DNA of 64,000 nucleotides from Saccharothrix longispora. GTDB taxonomy: Bacteria; Actinomycetota; Actinomycetes; Mycobacteriales; Pseudonocardiaceae. The notes under the pieces were generated by a model. That model saw nothing but the letters and a program-made list of their open reading frames with translations. It was not told where the DNA came from and did not search any database. The position numbers and the translations under genes are program-made. The stretch covers positions 124,001 to 188,000 of the forward strand of contig NZ_NSDM01000013.1 in NCBI RefSeq assembly GCF_030852425.1. Reading direction: 5' to 3'. Positions 16,905 through 25,850 of the stretch are shown piece after piece. Every line of letters begins with the position of its first letter. The stretch's first letter is position 1.

Positions 16905-19388
16905 ATGACTCTCACCGACCGGCTGCCGCCCACCCCCGAGCCCGACCTCCTCTACGACGCGTTCGCCGAGTGGGCGTCCGACCGGGGGCTGTCGCTGTAC
17001 CCGGCGCAGCAGGAGGCGCTCATCGAGATCGTCTCCGGCTCGAACGTCATCCTCAGCACCCCGACCGGCTCGGGGAAGTCGCTGGTCGCGACCGGCGCGC
17101 ACTTCGCCGCGATGGCCGAGGGCAAGCGGACGTTCTACACCGCGCCCATCAAGGCGCTGGTCTCCGAGAAGTTCTTCGCGCTCATCGAGACGTTCGGCGC
17201 GGAGAACGTCGGCATGATGACCGGCGACGCGAGCGTCAACGAGACCGCGCCCGTCATCTGCTGCACGGCCGAGATCCTGGCCAACATCGCGCTGCGCGAC
17301 GGCACGGCGGCCGACGTCGGCCAGGTCGTGATGGACGAGTTCCACTTCTACTCCGAGCCCGACCGGGGCTGGGCGTGGCAGGTGCCGCTGATCGAGCTGC
17401 CGCAGGCGCAGTTCCTGCTGATGTCGGCGACGCTGGGCGACGTCTCGTTCTTCGAGAAGGACCTGACCAGGCGCACCGGCCGCACGACGACGACGGTCCG
17501 CTCCGCCGAGCGCCCGGTCCCGCTGAACTTCCAGTACGTCACCACGCCGCTGCACGAGACCATCGAGGAACTCCTGCACGGCCGCGAGGCCCCCGTCTAC
17601 GTCGTGCACTTCACCCAGGCGTCCGCCCTGGAACGCGCCCAGTCGCTGATGAGCGTCAACGTCGCCACGCGCGCCGAGAAGGACGCCATCGCGGCGATGA
17701 TCGGCCGGTTCCGCTTCACGTCCGGGTTCGGCAAGACGCTGTCGCGGCTGGTGCGGCACGGCATCGGCGTGCACCACGCGGGCATGCTGCCGAAGTACCG
17801 GCGGCTGGTCGAGCAGCTCGCCCAGGCCGGCCTGCTGAAGGTCATCTGCGGCACGGACACGCTCGGCGTCGGCATCAACGTGCCGATCCGCACGGTGGTG
17901 TTCACCGCGCTGTCGAAGTACGACGGGCAGCGCACCCGGCACCTCAAGGCGCGCGAGTTCCACCAGATCGCGGGACGCGCCGGCCGCGCGGGCTACGACA
18001 CCGTGGGCACGGTCGTGGTGCAGGCGCCCGACCACGTCGTGGAGAACGAGAAGGCGCTGGCCAAGGCCGGTGACGACCCGAAGAAGCGGCGCAAGGTGGT
18101 GCGCAAGAAGGCGCCCGAGGGCTTCGTGTCGTGGAGCGACCAGACGTTCGAGCGGCTCAAGAACGCCGAGCCCGAGCCGCTGACCTCCAGCTTCCAGGTC
18201 AGCCACGCGATGCTGCTCAACGTCATCGGCCGGCAGGGCAACGCGTTCGCCGCGATGCGCCACCTGCTGGAGGACAACCACGAGGACCGGCCGGCGCAGC
18301 GCCGCCACATCCTGCGCGCCATCCAGATGTACCGGGGGCTGCTGGCGGCGGGCGTGGTGGAGCGGCAGGGCGACGACATCCGCCTGACCGTGGACCTCCA
18401 GGTGAACTTCGCGCTCAACCAGCCGCTGTCGCCGTTCGCGCTGGCCGCCGTCGAACTGCTGGACAAGGAGTCGCCGTCGTACGCGCTCGACGTGCTGTCG
18501 GTCGTGGAGTCGACGCTGGACGACCCCCGCCAGGTCCTGTCGGCGCAGGAGCACAAGGCGCGCGGTGAGGCCATCGGGGCGATGAAGTCCGAGGGCATCG
18601 AGTACGACCAGCGGATGGAGCTGCTGGAGGAGGTGACGTACCCGAAGCCCCTCCAGGAGCTGCTGGAGGCCGCGTTCACCACCTACCGGCGCGGCCACCC
18701 GTGGGTCGCCGACCACCACCTGTCGCCGAAGTCCGTGGTGCGCGACATGTTCGAGCGGGCCATGACGTTCGCCGAGTACGTGTCGCACTACCAGCTCGCG
18801 CGGTCCGAGGGGCTGGTGCTGCGGTACCTGGCCGACGCCTACAAGGCGCTGCGGCAGACCGTGCCCGAGGACGCGAAGACGGAGGAGCTGAACGACCTCC
18901 AGGAGTGGCTCGGCGAGCTCGTGCGGCAGGTGGACTCCAGCCTGCTCGACGAGTGGGAGAAGCTGCGGAACCCGTCCGACGACCCCGAGAGGACGGTGCA
19001 GGACGACGTGCCGCCGGGTGTCACGCGGAACCTGCGCGCGTTCCGCGTGCTGGTGCGCAACGCCCTGTTCCGGCGGGTCGAGCTGGCCGCGCGGCGCAAC
19101 TACTACGAGCTGGGTCAGCTCGACGGCGACTCGGGGTGGACCGCCGAGGAGTGGCAGGACGCGCTGGACCCGTACTTCGAGGAGCACGACGAGATCGGCC
19201 TGGGTCCCGACGCGCGCGGCCCGGCGATGCTGGTGATCACCGTCGAGCCGGAGCGCTGGCTGGTGCGGCAGATCTTCGACGACCCGGCGAAGGACCACGA
19301 CTGGGGGTTCAGCGCCGAGGTGGACCTGACCGAGTCCGACGAGCTGGGCACGGCCGCCCTGCACATCACCGAGGTCGGGAGGCTGTAG
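16905..19388 (+). CDS. DEAD/DEAH-box helicase with DUF3516 (Ski2-like)
   Basis: An 827-residue superfamily 2 helicase. Motifs seen in order: Q-like PAQQEALIEI, motif I STPTGSGKS at about 47-55, Ia TAPIKALVSEKF, motif II MDEFHFY, motif III MSATLGD, motif IV region VYVVHFTQ, motif V GTDTLGVGINVPI and motif VI HQIAGRAGRAG. After the RecA-like core the protein contains the C-terminal DUF3516 region (from about residue 385), known in actinobacteria. Ski2-like helicases unwind RNA or DNA with ATP; the substrate of this group is not established. A monocistronic setting is likely, with 57 bases to the TPR gene and 76 to the next. Confidence 0.9.
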   Translation: MTLTDRLPPTPEPDLLYDAFAEWASDRGLSLYPAQQEALIEIVSGSNVILSTPTGSGKSLVATGAHFAAMAEGKRTFYTAPIKALVSEKFFALIETFGAENVGMMTGDASVNETAPVICCTAEILANIALRDGTAADVGQVVMDEFHFYSEPDRGWAWQVPLIELPQAQFLLMSATLGDVSFFEKDLTRRTGRTTTTVRSAERPVPLNFQYVTTPLHETIEELLHGREAPVYVVHFTQASALERAQSLMSVNVATRAEKDAIAAMIGRFRFTSGFGKTLSRLVRHGIGVHHAGMLPKYRRLVEQLAQAGLLKVICGTDTLGVGINVPIRTVVFTALSKYDGQRTRHLKAREFHQIAGRAGRAGYDTVGTVVVQAPDHVVENEKALAKAGDDPKKRRKVVRKKAPEGFVSWSDQTFERLKNAEPEPLTSSFQVSHAMLLNVIGRQGNAFAAMRHLLEDNHEDRPAQRRHILRAIQMYRGLLAAGVVERQGDDIRLTVDLQVNFALNQPLSPFALAAVELLDKESPSYALDVLSVVESTLDDPRQVLSAQEHKARGEAIGAMKSEGIEYDQRMELLEEVTYPKPLQELLEAAFTTYRRGHPWVADHHLSPKSVVRDMFERAMTFAEYVSHYQLARSEGLVLRYLADAYKALRQTVPEDAKTEELNDLQEWLGELVRQVDSSLLDEWEKLRNPSDDPERTVQDDVPPGVTRNLRAFRVLVRNALFRRVELAARRNYYELGQLDGDSGWTAEEWQDALDPYFEEHDEIGLGPDARGPAMLVITVEPERWLVRQIFDDPAKDHDWGFSAEVDLTESDELGTAALHITEVGRL

Positions 19389-19464
19389 GGGGCCATCCGG
19401 TGGTACTCCGGTACTGGCGGGAGCACCAGCATGTCCCAGGGTCGGTCGGTGTGAACGGAGGCGG

Positions 19465-22422
19465 GTGACGCTGTCGCAGGACGAGTTCGGCGTGCTGGGA
19501 CCGCTGCTGGTCCGCCGCGACGGCCGTCCCGTCCCGGTGACCGCCGCCAAGCACCGCATCGTCCTGGCCACCCTCCTGCTGGGCGCGAACCGGTCCGTGC
19601 CCGCGAGCGACCTGATCCGCCGGGTGTGGGGCGAGTCGCCGCCGGACCGCGCCGGGCAGACCCTGCCGGTGTACGTGATGCGGCTGCGCCGCGCGCTCGG
19701 CGAGCCGCGGCTGATCCACACCACGCCCACCGGCTACCGCGTCGACGTGCCGCCCGGCGCGCTGGACCTGCACCGGTTCGAGGAGTGGTCCGCGCGGGGC
19801 GCGGCGCTGGCGGCGGCGGGCGACTTCGCGGCGGCGTGCACGGCCTACGAGGACGCGCTGGACTGCTGGCGCGGCGCGCCGCTGGCCGACGTGCCGTCGG
19901 AGTCGCTGCACGAGTCCGAGGCGCCGAACCTGGCCGAGCAGCGGCTGCGGGTGACGTCCGAGCTGGTGGACGTGAAGCTGCTGCTGGGGCGGTGCGAGGA
20001 GGTGATCGCCGACCTGCGCCGGCTCACCTCCCGGCACCCGCTGCGGGAGCGGTTCTGGTCGCAGCTGATGGTGGCGCTGTACCGGGCGGACCGGCAGGCC
20101 GACGCGCTGGACGCGTACCGGCAGGCGTCCACGGCGCTGGCGCGCGAGCTGGGCGTGGACCCGAGCGACTCGCTGCGCGCGGTGCACCGCGCGATCCTCA
20201 CCGGCGACCCGGCGCTGCACCAGCCGGCGACGAACAGGTGGGCGCCGGTGTCGCAGCTGCCCGCGCCGGTCGGGAACTTCGTGGGCAGGGCCGCGGAGCT
20301 GACCCGGGTGGAGGGGCTGCTGACGCGCGCCGCGGCGACCGTCGTGGTGTGCGGGCCGCCGGGGGTGGGCAAGACGGCGTTCGCGATCTCCGTGGCGCAC
20401 GCGGTGCGCGACCGGTACCCGGACGGGCAGCTGTACGTGAACCTGCGCGGGCACTCGACGTCGCCGCCGCCGACCACGTCCGCGGTGCTGGCGCGGTTCC
20501 TGCGGGCCATGGGCGTGCGGTCCGACCACATCCCGGTGGACGAGGCGGAGCTGGTGCGCGGCTACCGGGCTCGGCTGCGCGGCCGGCGGGTGCTGGTCAC
20601 CCTGGACAACGCCGCCTCGGTCGAGCAGGTGCTGCCGCTGCTGCCCGACGACCCCGGCTGCTCGGTGCTGGTGACCAGCCGAAACGAGCCGCGCCGCCCG
20701 CTGCGGGCGACGACGGTGCGGCTGGACGTGCTGCGCGGTGACGAGGCGTGGAAGCTGCTGGCCCGCTCGCTGGGGCCGGAGGCTGCGGTGGCGCAGTTCG
20801 ACGCGATCAGCGAGCTGGCCCGGCTGTGCGGCTACCTGCCGCTGGCGCTGCGGATCGCGCTGGGGAACCTGGTCGGCGCGCCGCACCTGGACATCGCGGC
20901 CTACGTGGACGACCTGCGCGACGGCGACCGGCTGTCCGCGCTGGCCGTGGACAACGACGACACGGCGGCCGTGCGGCGGGCGTTCGACCTGTCCTACGGC
21001 GCGCTGACGCCCGACGCGGCGAGGCTGTTCCGGCTGACCGGGCTGCTGCCGGGACCCGACTTCAGCGTGTTCGGCGCGGCGGCGCTGCTGGACGCGCCCG
21101 AGCCGGTGGCGCGCAGGCTGCTGGAGGACCTGGCGTCGGCGCACCTCGTGCAGCGGGTCGGCGCGGACCGGTTCGCGGTGCACGACCTGCTGCACGACTA
21201 CGCGGCCGAGCGGGCCCTCGCGGCGGGCGAGGACCTGGCGTCGGCGCGGCGGCGGCTGTTCGACTGGTACCTGCGCACCGCGGTCGAGGTCGGTGACGTG
21301 CTGTACCCGGAGCTGGGCGTGTCCGGGCCGCCGCGGCTGAGCCCCGAGGTGGCCCGGGCGTGGCTGGCCGCGGAGCGGGCGAGCGTTCTGGCGGCGGTCG
21401 AGCACTGCGCCGAGCACGGGCCGCGCGAGCTGTCGTGGCGGCTCATCGACGCGGTCAGCGGGTACTTCGGGTCGCACGGGCACCACGTGGAGTTCCTGCA
21501 CGCCATCGACGCGGCCCTCGGCGCGGCCCGTGCGGCGGGCGAGCACGACGCGGAGACGTCGATGCTGGTGTGGCTGGCCGCCGAGCACCGCAACCTCGGC
21601 AACCTGCGGCTCGCGCAGCGCTACCTGCGCGAGGCCCGGCCGGTCGACCGCCGGCTGGTGTGGCTGCACACCGGCCTGGACGGCGTGGTGAACCTGGAGC
21701 TGGCCGACTTCACGGCCGCGGCGGCGGCGTTCGACCGGATGGAGGCGCTGGCCGGGGAGGACTGGGCGGGGCCGCACGTGCGGATCGGCGTCCTGGCGGG
21801 TCGGGGCGCGCTGCGCCTGCTGCGCGGCGACCCGGAGGGCGCGGCCGACCTGCTGGCGCGGGGCCTGGAGCTGGCGCGGGCGGTGGACGGCGCGAACGTG
21901 GAGGCCACCTGCGCGGCCCTGCTGGCCCGGTGCCGCACCGCGACGGGCGACTACCCGCGGGCCGTGGACCTGCTGCGCGGCGCGCTGGCCTCCTGGCACC
22001 GCACGGGCGCCCGGCACGCCCGCGCCGAGGGCATGGCGCACCTCGCCGCGGCCCTCTGCCTGGGCGGCGAGCACCCGGAGGCCCTGCGCACCGCCCAGCG
22101 CGCCCTGGCGCTCGTCCAGGAGCTGGGCGGCAGCCCCCGCATCGAGTCCGAGGTGCACAACGCCCTCGGCCTGGTCCTGCGCCACCTGGGCAAGCCGACC
22201 CGGGCCGTGGCCGCCCACCTGCGCGCCCTGGAGCTGGCGGGGTCCTGCGAGTACGGCTACGGCGTGGTCCGCTCGCACACCCACCTGGTCCGCGCCCTGG
22301 CCGCCGACGGCCGCCGCGACGAGGCCCTCCACCACGCCCGCGCCGGCCGGGAGCTGGCCGCGCGCGGCGGTTTCGGCGCCTTCGAGCGGATGATCGACCG
22401 GGCGATCGACGATTCGACCTGA
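19465..22422 (+). CDS. AfsR/SARP-type regulator: winged HTH + BTAD + NB-ARC + TPR
   Basis: A 985-residue regulator. Residues about 1-90 form an OmpR-type winged helix (FGVLGPLLVRRDG start, LPVYVMRLRRALG recognition helix), about 95-245 the bacterial transcriptional activation domain, about 270-560 an NB-ARC ATPase with Walker A VCGPPGVGKTAFA and Walker B-like RVLVTLDNA, then AfsR-type SRNEPRRP sensor and HDLLHDYAAERAL. The C-terminal ~350 residues are TPR helices. AfsR-like proteins activate antibiotic and developmental genes after phosphorylation. GTG 19465 is the start. No biosynthetic genes flank it directly, so the target may be distant. Confidence 0.9.
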   Translation: MTLSQDEFGVLGPLLVRRDGRPVPVTAAKHRIVLATLLLGANRSVPASDLIRRVWGESPPDRAGQTLPVYVMRLRRALGEPRLIHTTPTGYRVDVPPGALDLHRFEEWSARGAALAAAGDFAAACTAYEDALDCWRGAPLADVPSESLHESEAPNLAEQRLRVTSELVDVKLLLGRCEEVIADLRRLTSRHPLRERFWSQLMVALYRADRQADALDAYRQASTALARELGVDPSDSLRAVHRAILTGDPALHQPATNRWAPVSQLPAPVGNFVGRAAELTRVEGLLTRAAATVVVCGPPGVGKTAFAISVAHAVRDRYPDGQLYVNLRGHSTSPPPTTSAVLARFLRAMGVRSDHIPVDEAELVRGYRARLRGRRVLVTLDNAASVEQVLPLLPDDPGCSVLVTSRNEPRRPLRATTVRLDVLRGDEAWKLLARSLGPEAAVAQFDAISELARLCGYLPLALRIALGNLVGAPHLDIAAYVDDLRDGDRLSALAVDNDDTAAVRRAFDLSYGALTPDAARLFRLTGLLPGPDFSVFGAAALLDAPEPVARRLLEDLASAHLVQRVGADRFAVHDLLHDYAAERALAAGEDLASARRRLFDWYLRTAVEVGDVLYPELGVSGPPRLSPEVARAWLAAERASVLAAVEHCAEHGPRELSWRLIDAVSGYFGSHGHHVEFLHAIDAALGAARAAGEHDAETSMLVWLAAEHRNLGNLRLAQRYLREARPVDRRLVWLHTGLDGVVNLELADFTAAAAAFDRMEALAGEDWAGPHVRIGVLAGRGALRLLRGDPEGAADLLARGLELARAVDGANVEATCAALLARCRTATGDYPRAVDLLRGALASWHRTGARHARAEGMAHLAAALCLGGEHPEALRTAQRALALVQELGGSPRIESEVHNALGLVLRHLGKPTRAVAAHLRALELAGSCEYGYGVVRSHTHLVRALAADGRRDEALHHARAGRELAARGGFGAFERMIDRAIDDST

Positions 22423-22548
22423 GAACGCGTTTCCGCGGTGTTTCGGAATGCGGCACCGACTGAGACCACCCTCCCGTGTTGTTGACCTCTTCCACAACGG
22501 GCGAGAACATCGGGTTTCGATGCTTCTCGAACGTGTTTGGGGGATCTC

Positions 22549-22857
22549 ATGACGACCGATCCGCACATCGCCCTGGCGCGGATCGCGGAGGGGGTGCCCC
22601 GGGGGCCCGACGAACTGGTGTCGGCGCTCACGGAACTGGCGCGGATGGCCGACGAGTGGTCCGAGGTGGTGCGCCGGTTGCAGGAGCCCACCCGCCGGTT
22701 CGTGGGCAGCGCGGCGGCGGCGTCGGTGTCGCTGGCGGCGCGGCGGGCCGAGGAGGCGTTCCTGGAGCTGGAGATGACGCTGGGTGACGCGCAGGCGGCA
22801 CGGCGGTCATTGCCTCTGGCCACCCCCGCGGGTGAGGATGGGCGTCCACTGGTCTGA
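22549..22857 (+). CDS. Small conserved-type helical protein, function unknown
   Basis: A 102-residue acidic, helical protein (ALARIAEGVPRGPDELVSAL, LARMADEWSEVVRRLQ, SLAARRAEEAFLELEMTL). I do not recognise a family. ATG 22549 lies 5 bases after the GGGGG ribosome-binding run, which is why it is preferred to the in-frame TTG at 22537. It precedes the LytTR regulator by 31 bases and may be part of that operon. Confidence 0.6.
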   Translation: MTTDPHIALARIAEGVPRGPDELVSALTELARMADEWSEVVRRLQEPTRRFVGSAAAASVSLAARRAEEAFLELEMTLGDAQAARRSLPLATPAGEDGRPLV

Positions 22858-22888
22858 TCGACGACGCCGACCACCGCATTGGAACTCC

Positions 22889-23728
22889 ATGACCTCAGGA
22901 CTCCCCTGCCCCCTCTGCGAGGGCCCGGAGCGCCGCGGGGCGCTCGAACGGACGCTGCGGGTGCTCGCGGTGGACGACGAGGCCCCTGCCCTGGACGACC
23001 TCGTGTACCTGCTGCGCCGCGACCCGCGGGTGGCGCACGTGGAGGCGGTGGGCGACGCGACGAAGGCGCTGCGCACGCTGCACCGGGCCATGGACGCCGG
23101 GCAGCCGGTGGACGCGGTGTTCCTCGACATCCGGATGCCGGGGCTGGACGGGCTGGACCTGGCGCGCGTGCTGTCGCGGTTCGCGCAGCCGCCGCCCATC
23201 GTGTTCGTCACCGCGCACCAGGAACCCGCGGTCGAGGCATTCGAGTTGAAAGCGCTCGATTACCTCCTCAAGCCCGTGCGGCCGGAACGCCTGGCCGAGT
23301 CGGTTCACCGGATCGTGCACGAGGTGCTCGATTCGAAATCCGCGGAACCCGCGCCCGCCGCACCCGCGGAGAAAACGCCGGACGTGGGCGACGAGGTCAT
23401 TCCGGTGGAACTCGGCGGCATCACGCGGTTCATCCGGCTCGCCGACATCCGGTACGTGGAGGCGCACGGCGACTACGCCCGCCTGCACACCGCGACCGGC
23501 AGCGGGCTGGTCCGCGCCGCCCTCAACGGGCTGGAGGAGCGCTGGCGGTCGGCCGGTTTCGTGCGCATCCACCGCAGCCACCTGGTGTCGCTGGGGCACA
23601 TCGACGAGCTGCGCCTGGAGGACGGCCACCTGAGCGTGAACATCGGGGGCGCGGTGCTGCCGGTGAGCCGGCGGCACGCCCGGCACCTGCGGCAGCTGCT
23701 GGTGCGCCGCAACCGGCAGCCGCTGTGA
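22889..23728 (+). CDS. LytTR-family response regulator
   Basis: A 279-residue DNA-binding response regulator. The receiver domain (about 22-145) has the acidic pair VDDEA, phospho-acceptor aspartate in VFLDIRMPG, threonine in IVFVTAHQE and lysine in DYLLKPVRP. A linker rich in Ala/Pro leads to a C-terminal LytTR domain (about 170-279): DIRYVEAHGDYARLHT, FVRIHRSHLVSL and GAVLPVSRRHARHLR. LytTR regulators bind DNA through beta strands. The gene heads a tight operon with a symporter and LytS-like kinase, so the system probably senses a carboxylate and controls its uptake. Cysteines CPLCEG at the N-terminus are unusual. Confidence 0.92.
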   Translation: MTSGLPCPLCEGPERRGALERTLRVLAVDDEAPALDDLVYLLRRDPRVAHVEAVGDATKALRTLHRAMDAGQPVDAVFLDIRMPGLDGLDLARVLSRFAQPPPIVFVTAHQEPAVEAFELKALDYLLKPVRPERLAESVHRIVHEVLDSKSAEPAPAAPAEKTPDVGDEVIPVELGGITRFIRLADIRYVEAHGDYARLHTATGSGLVRAALNGLEERWRSAGFVRIHRSHLVSLGHIDELRLEDGHLSVNIGGAVLPVSRRHARHLRQLLVRRNRQPL

Positions 23729-24132
23729 CCGGCCCGGGCTCCCCCGGCTCGCACCCGCCCGGCCCGCCGAAGCAGCGGGTGGTGGTGACGAGCCCCCGCA
23801 CCCGCGCGCCGCGCGCGCCCCGCCCGTACCCGGCGTCGCGGGAGATCGACGAGCAGAGCGAGCTGGGCGCGGTCTACATGAGGTCGCTGATCCGCACCCA
23901 GCGGCGGCTCGGGCTGCTGCTGTGCGCGGTGGTGTGCGGCAGCGTCGCGGCCCTGCCGCTGGTGTTCACGCTGGCGCCGTCGATCGCCGTGCGGCGCCTG
24001 CTGGGCCTGCCGCTGCCGTGGCTGCTGCTGGGCGTGCTGGTGTTCCCGGTGTTCGTGCTGGCCGGCTGGTTCTACGTCCGGCAGGCCGAGCGCGGCGAGC
24101 GGGAGTTCGCGGAGCTGGTGGAACGTTCGTGA
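23725..24132 (+). CDS. Small two-TM membrane protein of the symporter operon
   Basis: A 135-residue protein: a disordered Pro/Arg-rich N-terminus (about 1-45), then two membrane helices (LGLLLCAVVCGSVAALPLVF and PWLLLGVLVFPVFVLAGWFY) with a short loop and a charged tail ERGEREFAELVERS. The topology and position just ahead of an acetate-type symporter match the DUF485-like partner genes (as yjcH with actP). GTG 23725 overlaps the upstream TGA and its own TGA overlaps the symporter GTG. Confidence 0.7.
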   Translation: MTGPGSPGSHPPGPPKQRVVVTSPRTRAPRAPRPYPASREIDEQSELGAVYMRSLIRTQRRLGLLLCAVVCGSVAALPLVFTLAPSIAVRRLLGLPLPWLLLGVLVFPVFVLAGWFYVRQAERGEREFAELVERS

Positions 24133-25850
24133 GCAGCACCTACGGCATCATCGCCGTCCTGGTCGTGGTCGTCGGCACGGTCACCATCGGCACCTACGGC
24201 CTGCGGATCTCCCGCACCACGTCGGACTTCTTCGTCGCCTCGCGGACGGTGTCGCCGTGGTGGAACGCCTCGGCGATCGGCGGCGAGTACCTGTCGGCGG
24301 CGTCGTTCGTCGGCATCGCCGGGCTGATCTTCGCGCACGGCCCGGACATGCTGTGGTTCCCGGTCGGCTACACGGCCGGCTACCTGGTGCTGCTGGCGCT
24401 GGTGGCCGCTCCCCTGCGGCGCAGCGGCGCCTACACCCTGCCCGACTTCGCCGAGGCCCGGTTCGCCTCGCCGGTCGTGCGCGCGGTGGCGTCGGGCTTC
24501 GCGCTGGGCATCGGGTGGCTCTACCTGCTGCCGCAGCTCCAGGGCGCGGGCCTGACGCTGAAGTACGTGACGGGCGCGCCGGACTGGGTGGGCGCGCTGG
24601 TGGTGGCGTCCGTGGTGACGGTCAACGTCATCTCCGGCGGGATGCGCAGCATCACGTTCGTGCAGGCGTTCCAGTACTGGCTCAAGCTGACCGCCATCGC
24701 GGTGCCCGTGGTGTTCCTGGTGCTGGCGTGGCACGCGCACGGCGCGCAGGGGCTGGCCGGGCCGGAGTTCCCCGAGTTCCCGGAGCGCACGACGGTGTCG
24801 TTCGACACCGCCACCGCGTTCCACGTCTCCGAGACCACGCCGTTCAGCGGGACGGGCGTCGTCGACGGGCAGCGGGTCCAGGGCGGCGGCGCGCTGGCGG
24901 TGGGCGACCACACCGTGGCCGCCGGGTCGCGCCTGACGTTCTCGGAGGGGTCGGCGGTGCCGCACGTGCGGTCGATCCCGTCGACCACCAACGAGGTGTG
25001 GGCGCTGCCGATGCGCGGCGGGGAGCGGTTCCCGCTGTACGCGGTGTACTCGCTGATCATCGCCACGTTCCTGGGCACGATGGGCCTGCCGCACGTGATC
25101 GTGCGCTTCTACACCAACCCGAACGGCCGGGCGGCGCGGCGGACCACGCTGATCGTGCTGGGCATGCTCGGCCTGTTCTACCTGATGCCGCCGATCTACG
25201 GCGCGCTCGGCCGGCTCTACACGCCGGAGCTGCTGATGACCGGCGACACGGACGCGGTGGTGCTGGCGCTGCCGAGCCGGGTCATCGACGGCCTCGGCGG
25301 GCAGCTGCTGGGCGCGCTGGTGGCCGGTGGCGCGTTCGCGGCGTTCCTGTCCACCTCGTCGGGCCTGATGGTGTCGCTGGCGGGCGTGCTGAGCCGGGAC
25401 GTGCTGCGGCTGCGGTCGGTGCGCGGGTTCCGGCTGTCGACGGTGCTGGCGATCCTCGTGCCGCTGGGCATGACGCTGCTGGTGGGCAAGGTGCCGGTGG
25501 CGGACATGGTGGGCCTGGCGTTCGCGGTGGCCGCGTCGTCGCTGTGCCCGCTGCTGGTGCTGGGGATCTGGAGCACCCGGATCTCCACGGCCGGCGCGGT
25601 GGCCGGCATGCTCGCGGGCGGGGTGCCCGCGCTCGTGGCCGGCCTGGTGACGATCAGCGCGGGCGGCTCCGGGGAGTGGTACCACGTGTTCCTGGCCCGG
25701 CCCGCGGCGTGGACCGTGCCGCTCGGGTTCGTCGTGATGTTCGCGGTGTCGCTGCTGACACCGCGCAGGGTGCCACCGGGGGTGAACCACGTGATGGTGC
25801 GCTTGCACGCGCCGGAGAACCTGGGCCTGCGCAGCCAGGACCGGTTGTGA
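24129..25850 (+). CDS. Sodium:solute symporter, cation/acetate (ActP-like)
   Basis: A 573-residue membrane protein of the SSS family with about 13 hydrophobic helices. Family signatures: TTSDFFVASRTVSPWWNASA, the G-E-YLSAASFVG loop, GLPHVIVRFYT and the GGAFAAFLSTSSGLMVSLAG block, as in ActP/MctC acetate and short-chain monocarboxylate carriers. An insert of about 90 residues (about 215-300) in the middle lies outside the membrane, as in other actinobacterial members. GTG start overlaps the upstream stop and the stop overlaps the kinase GTG. Substrate (acetate, pyruvate or propionate) is inferred. Confidence 0.88.
   Translation: MSSTYGIIAVLVVVVGTVTIGTYGLRISRTTSDFFVASRTVSPWWNASAIGGEYLSAASFVGIAGLIFAHGPDMLWFPVGYTAGYLVLLALVAAPLRRSGAYTLPDFAEARFASPVVRAVASGFALGIGWLYLLPQLQGAGLTLKYVTGAPDWVGALVVASVVTVNVISGGMRSITFVQAFQYWLKLTAIAVPVVFLVLAWHAHGAQGLAGPEFPEFPERTTVSFDTATAFHVSETTPFSGTGVVDGQRVQGGGALAVGDHTVAAGSRLTFSEGSAVPHVRSIPSTTNEVWALPMRGGERFPLYAVYSLIIATFLGTMGLPHVIVRFYTNPNGRAARRTTLIVLGMLGLFYLMPPIYGALGRLYTPELLMTGDTDAVVLALPSRVIDGLGGQLLGALVAGGAFAAFLSTSSGLMVSLAGVLSRDVLRLRSVRGFRLSTVLAILVPLGMTLLVGKVPVADMVGLAFAVAASSLCPLLVLGIWSTRISTAGAVAGMLAGGVPALVAGLVTISAGGSGEWYHVFLARPAAWTVPLGFVVMFAVSLLTPRRVPPGVNHVMVRLHAPENLGLRSQDRL

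Noticed and set aside
15297-19730. A 1,477-codon open frame on the minus strand
   Set aside because: It is low-complexity, Arg/His/Val-rich sequence opposite the DUF3516 helicase and TPR genes, typical of a shadow frame in GC-rich DNA.
19366-22566. A 1,066-codon open frame on the minus strand
   Set aside because: Antisense to the AfsR-like regulator, no domain motif, composition of a shadow frame.
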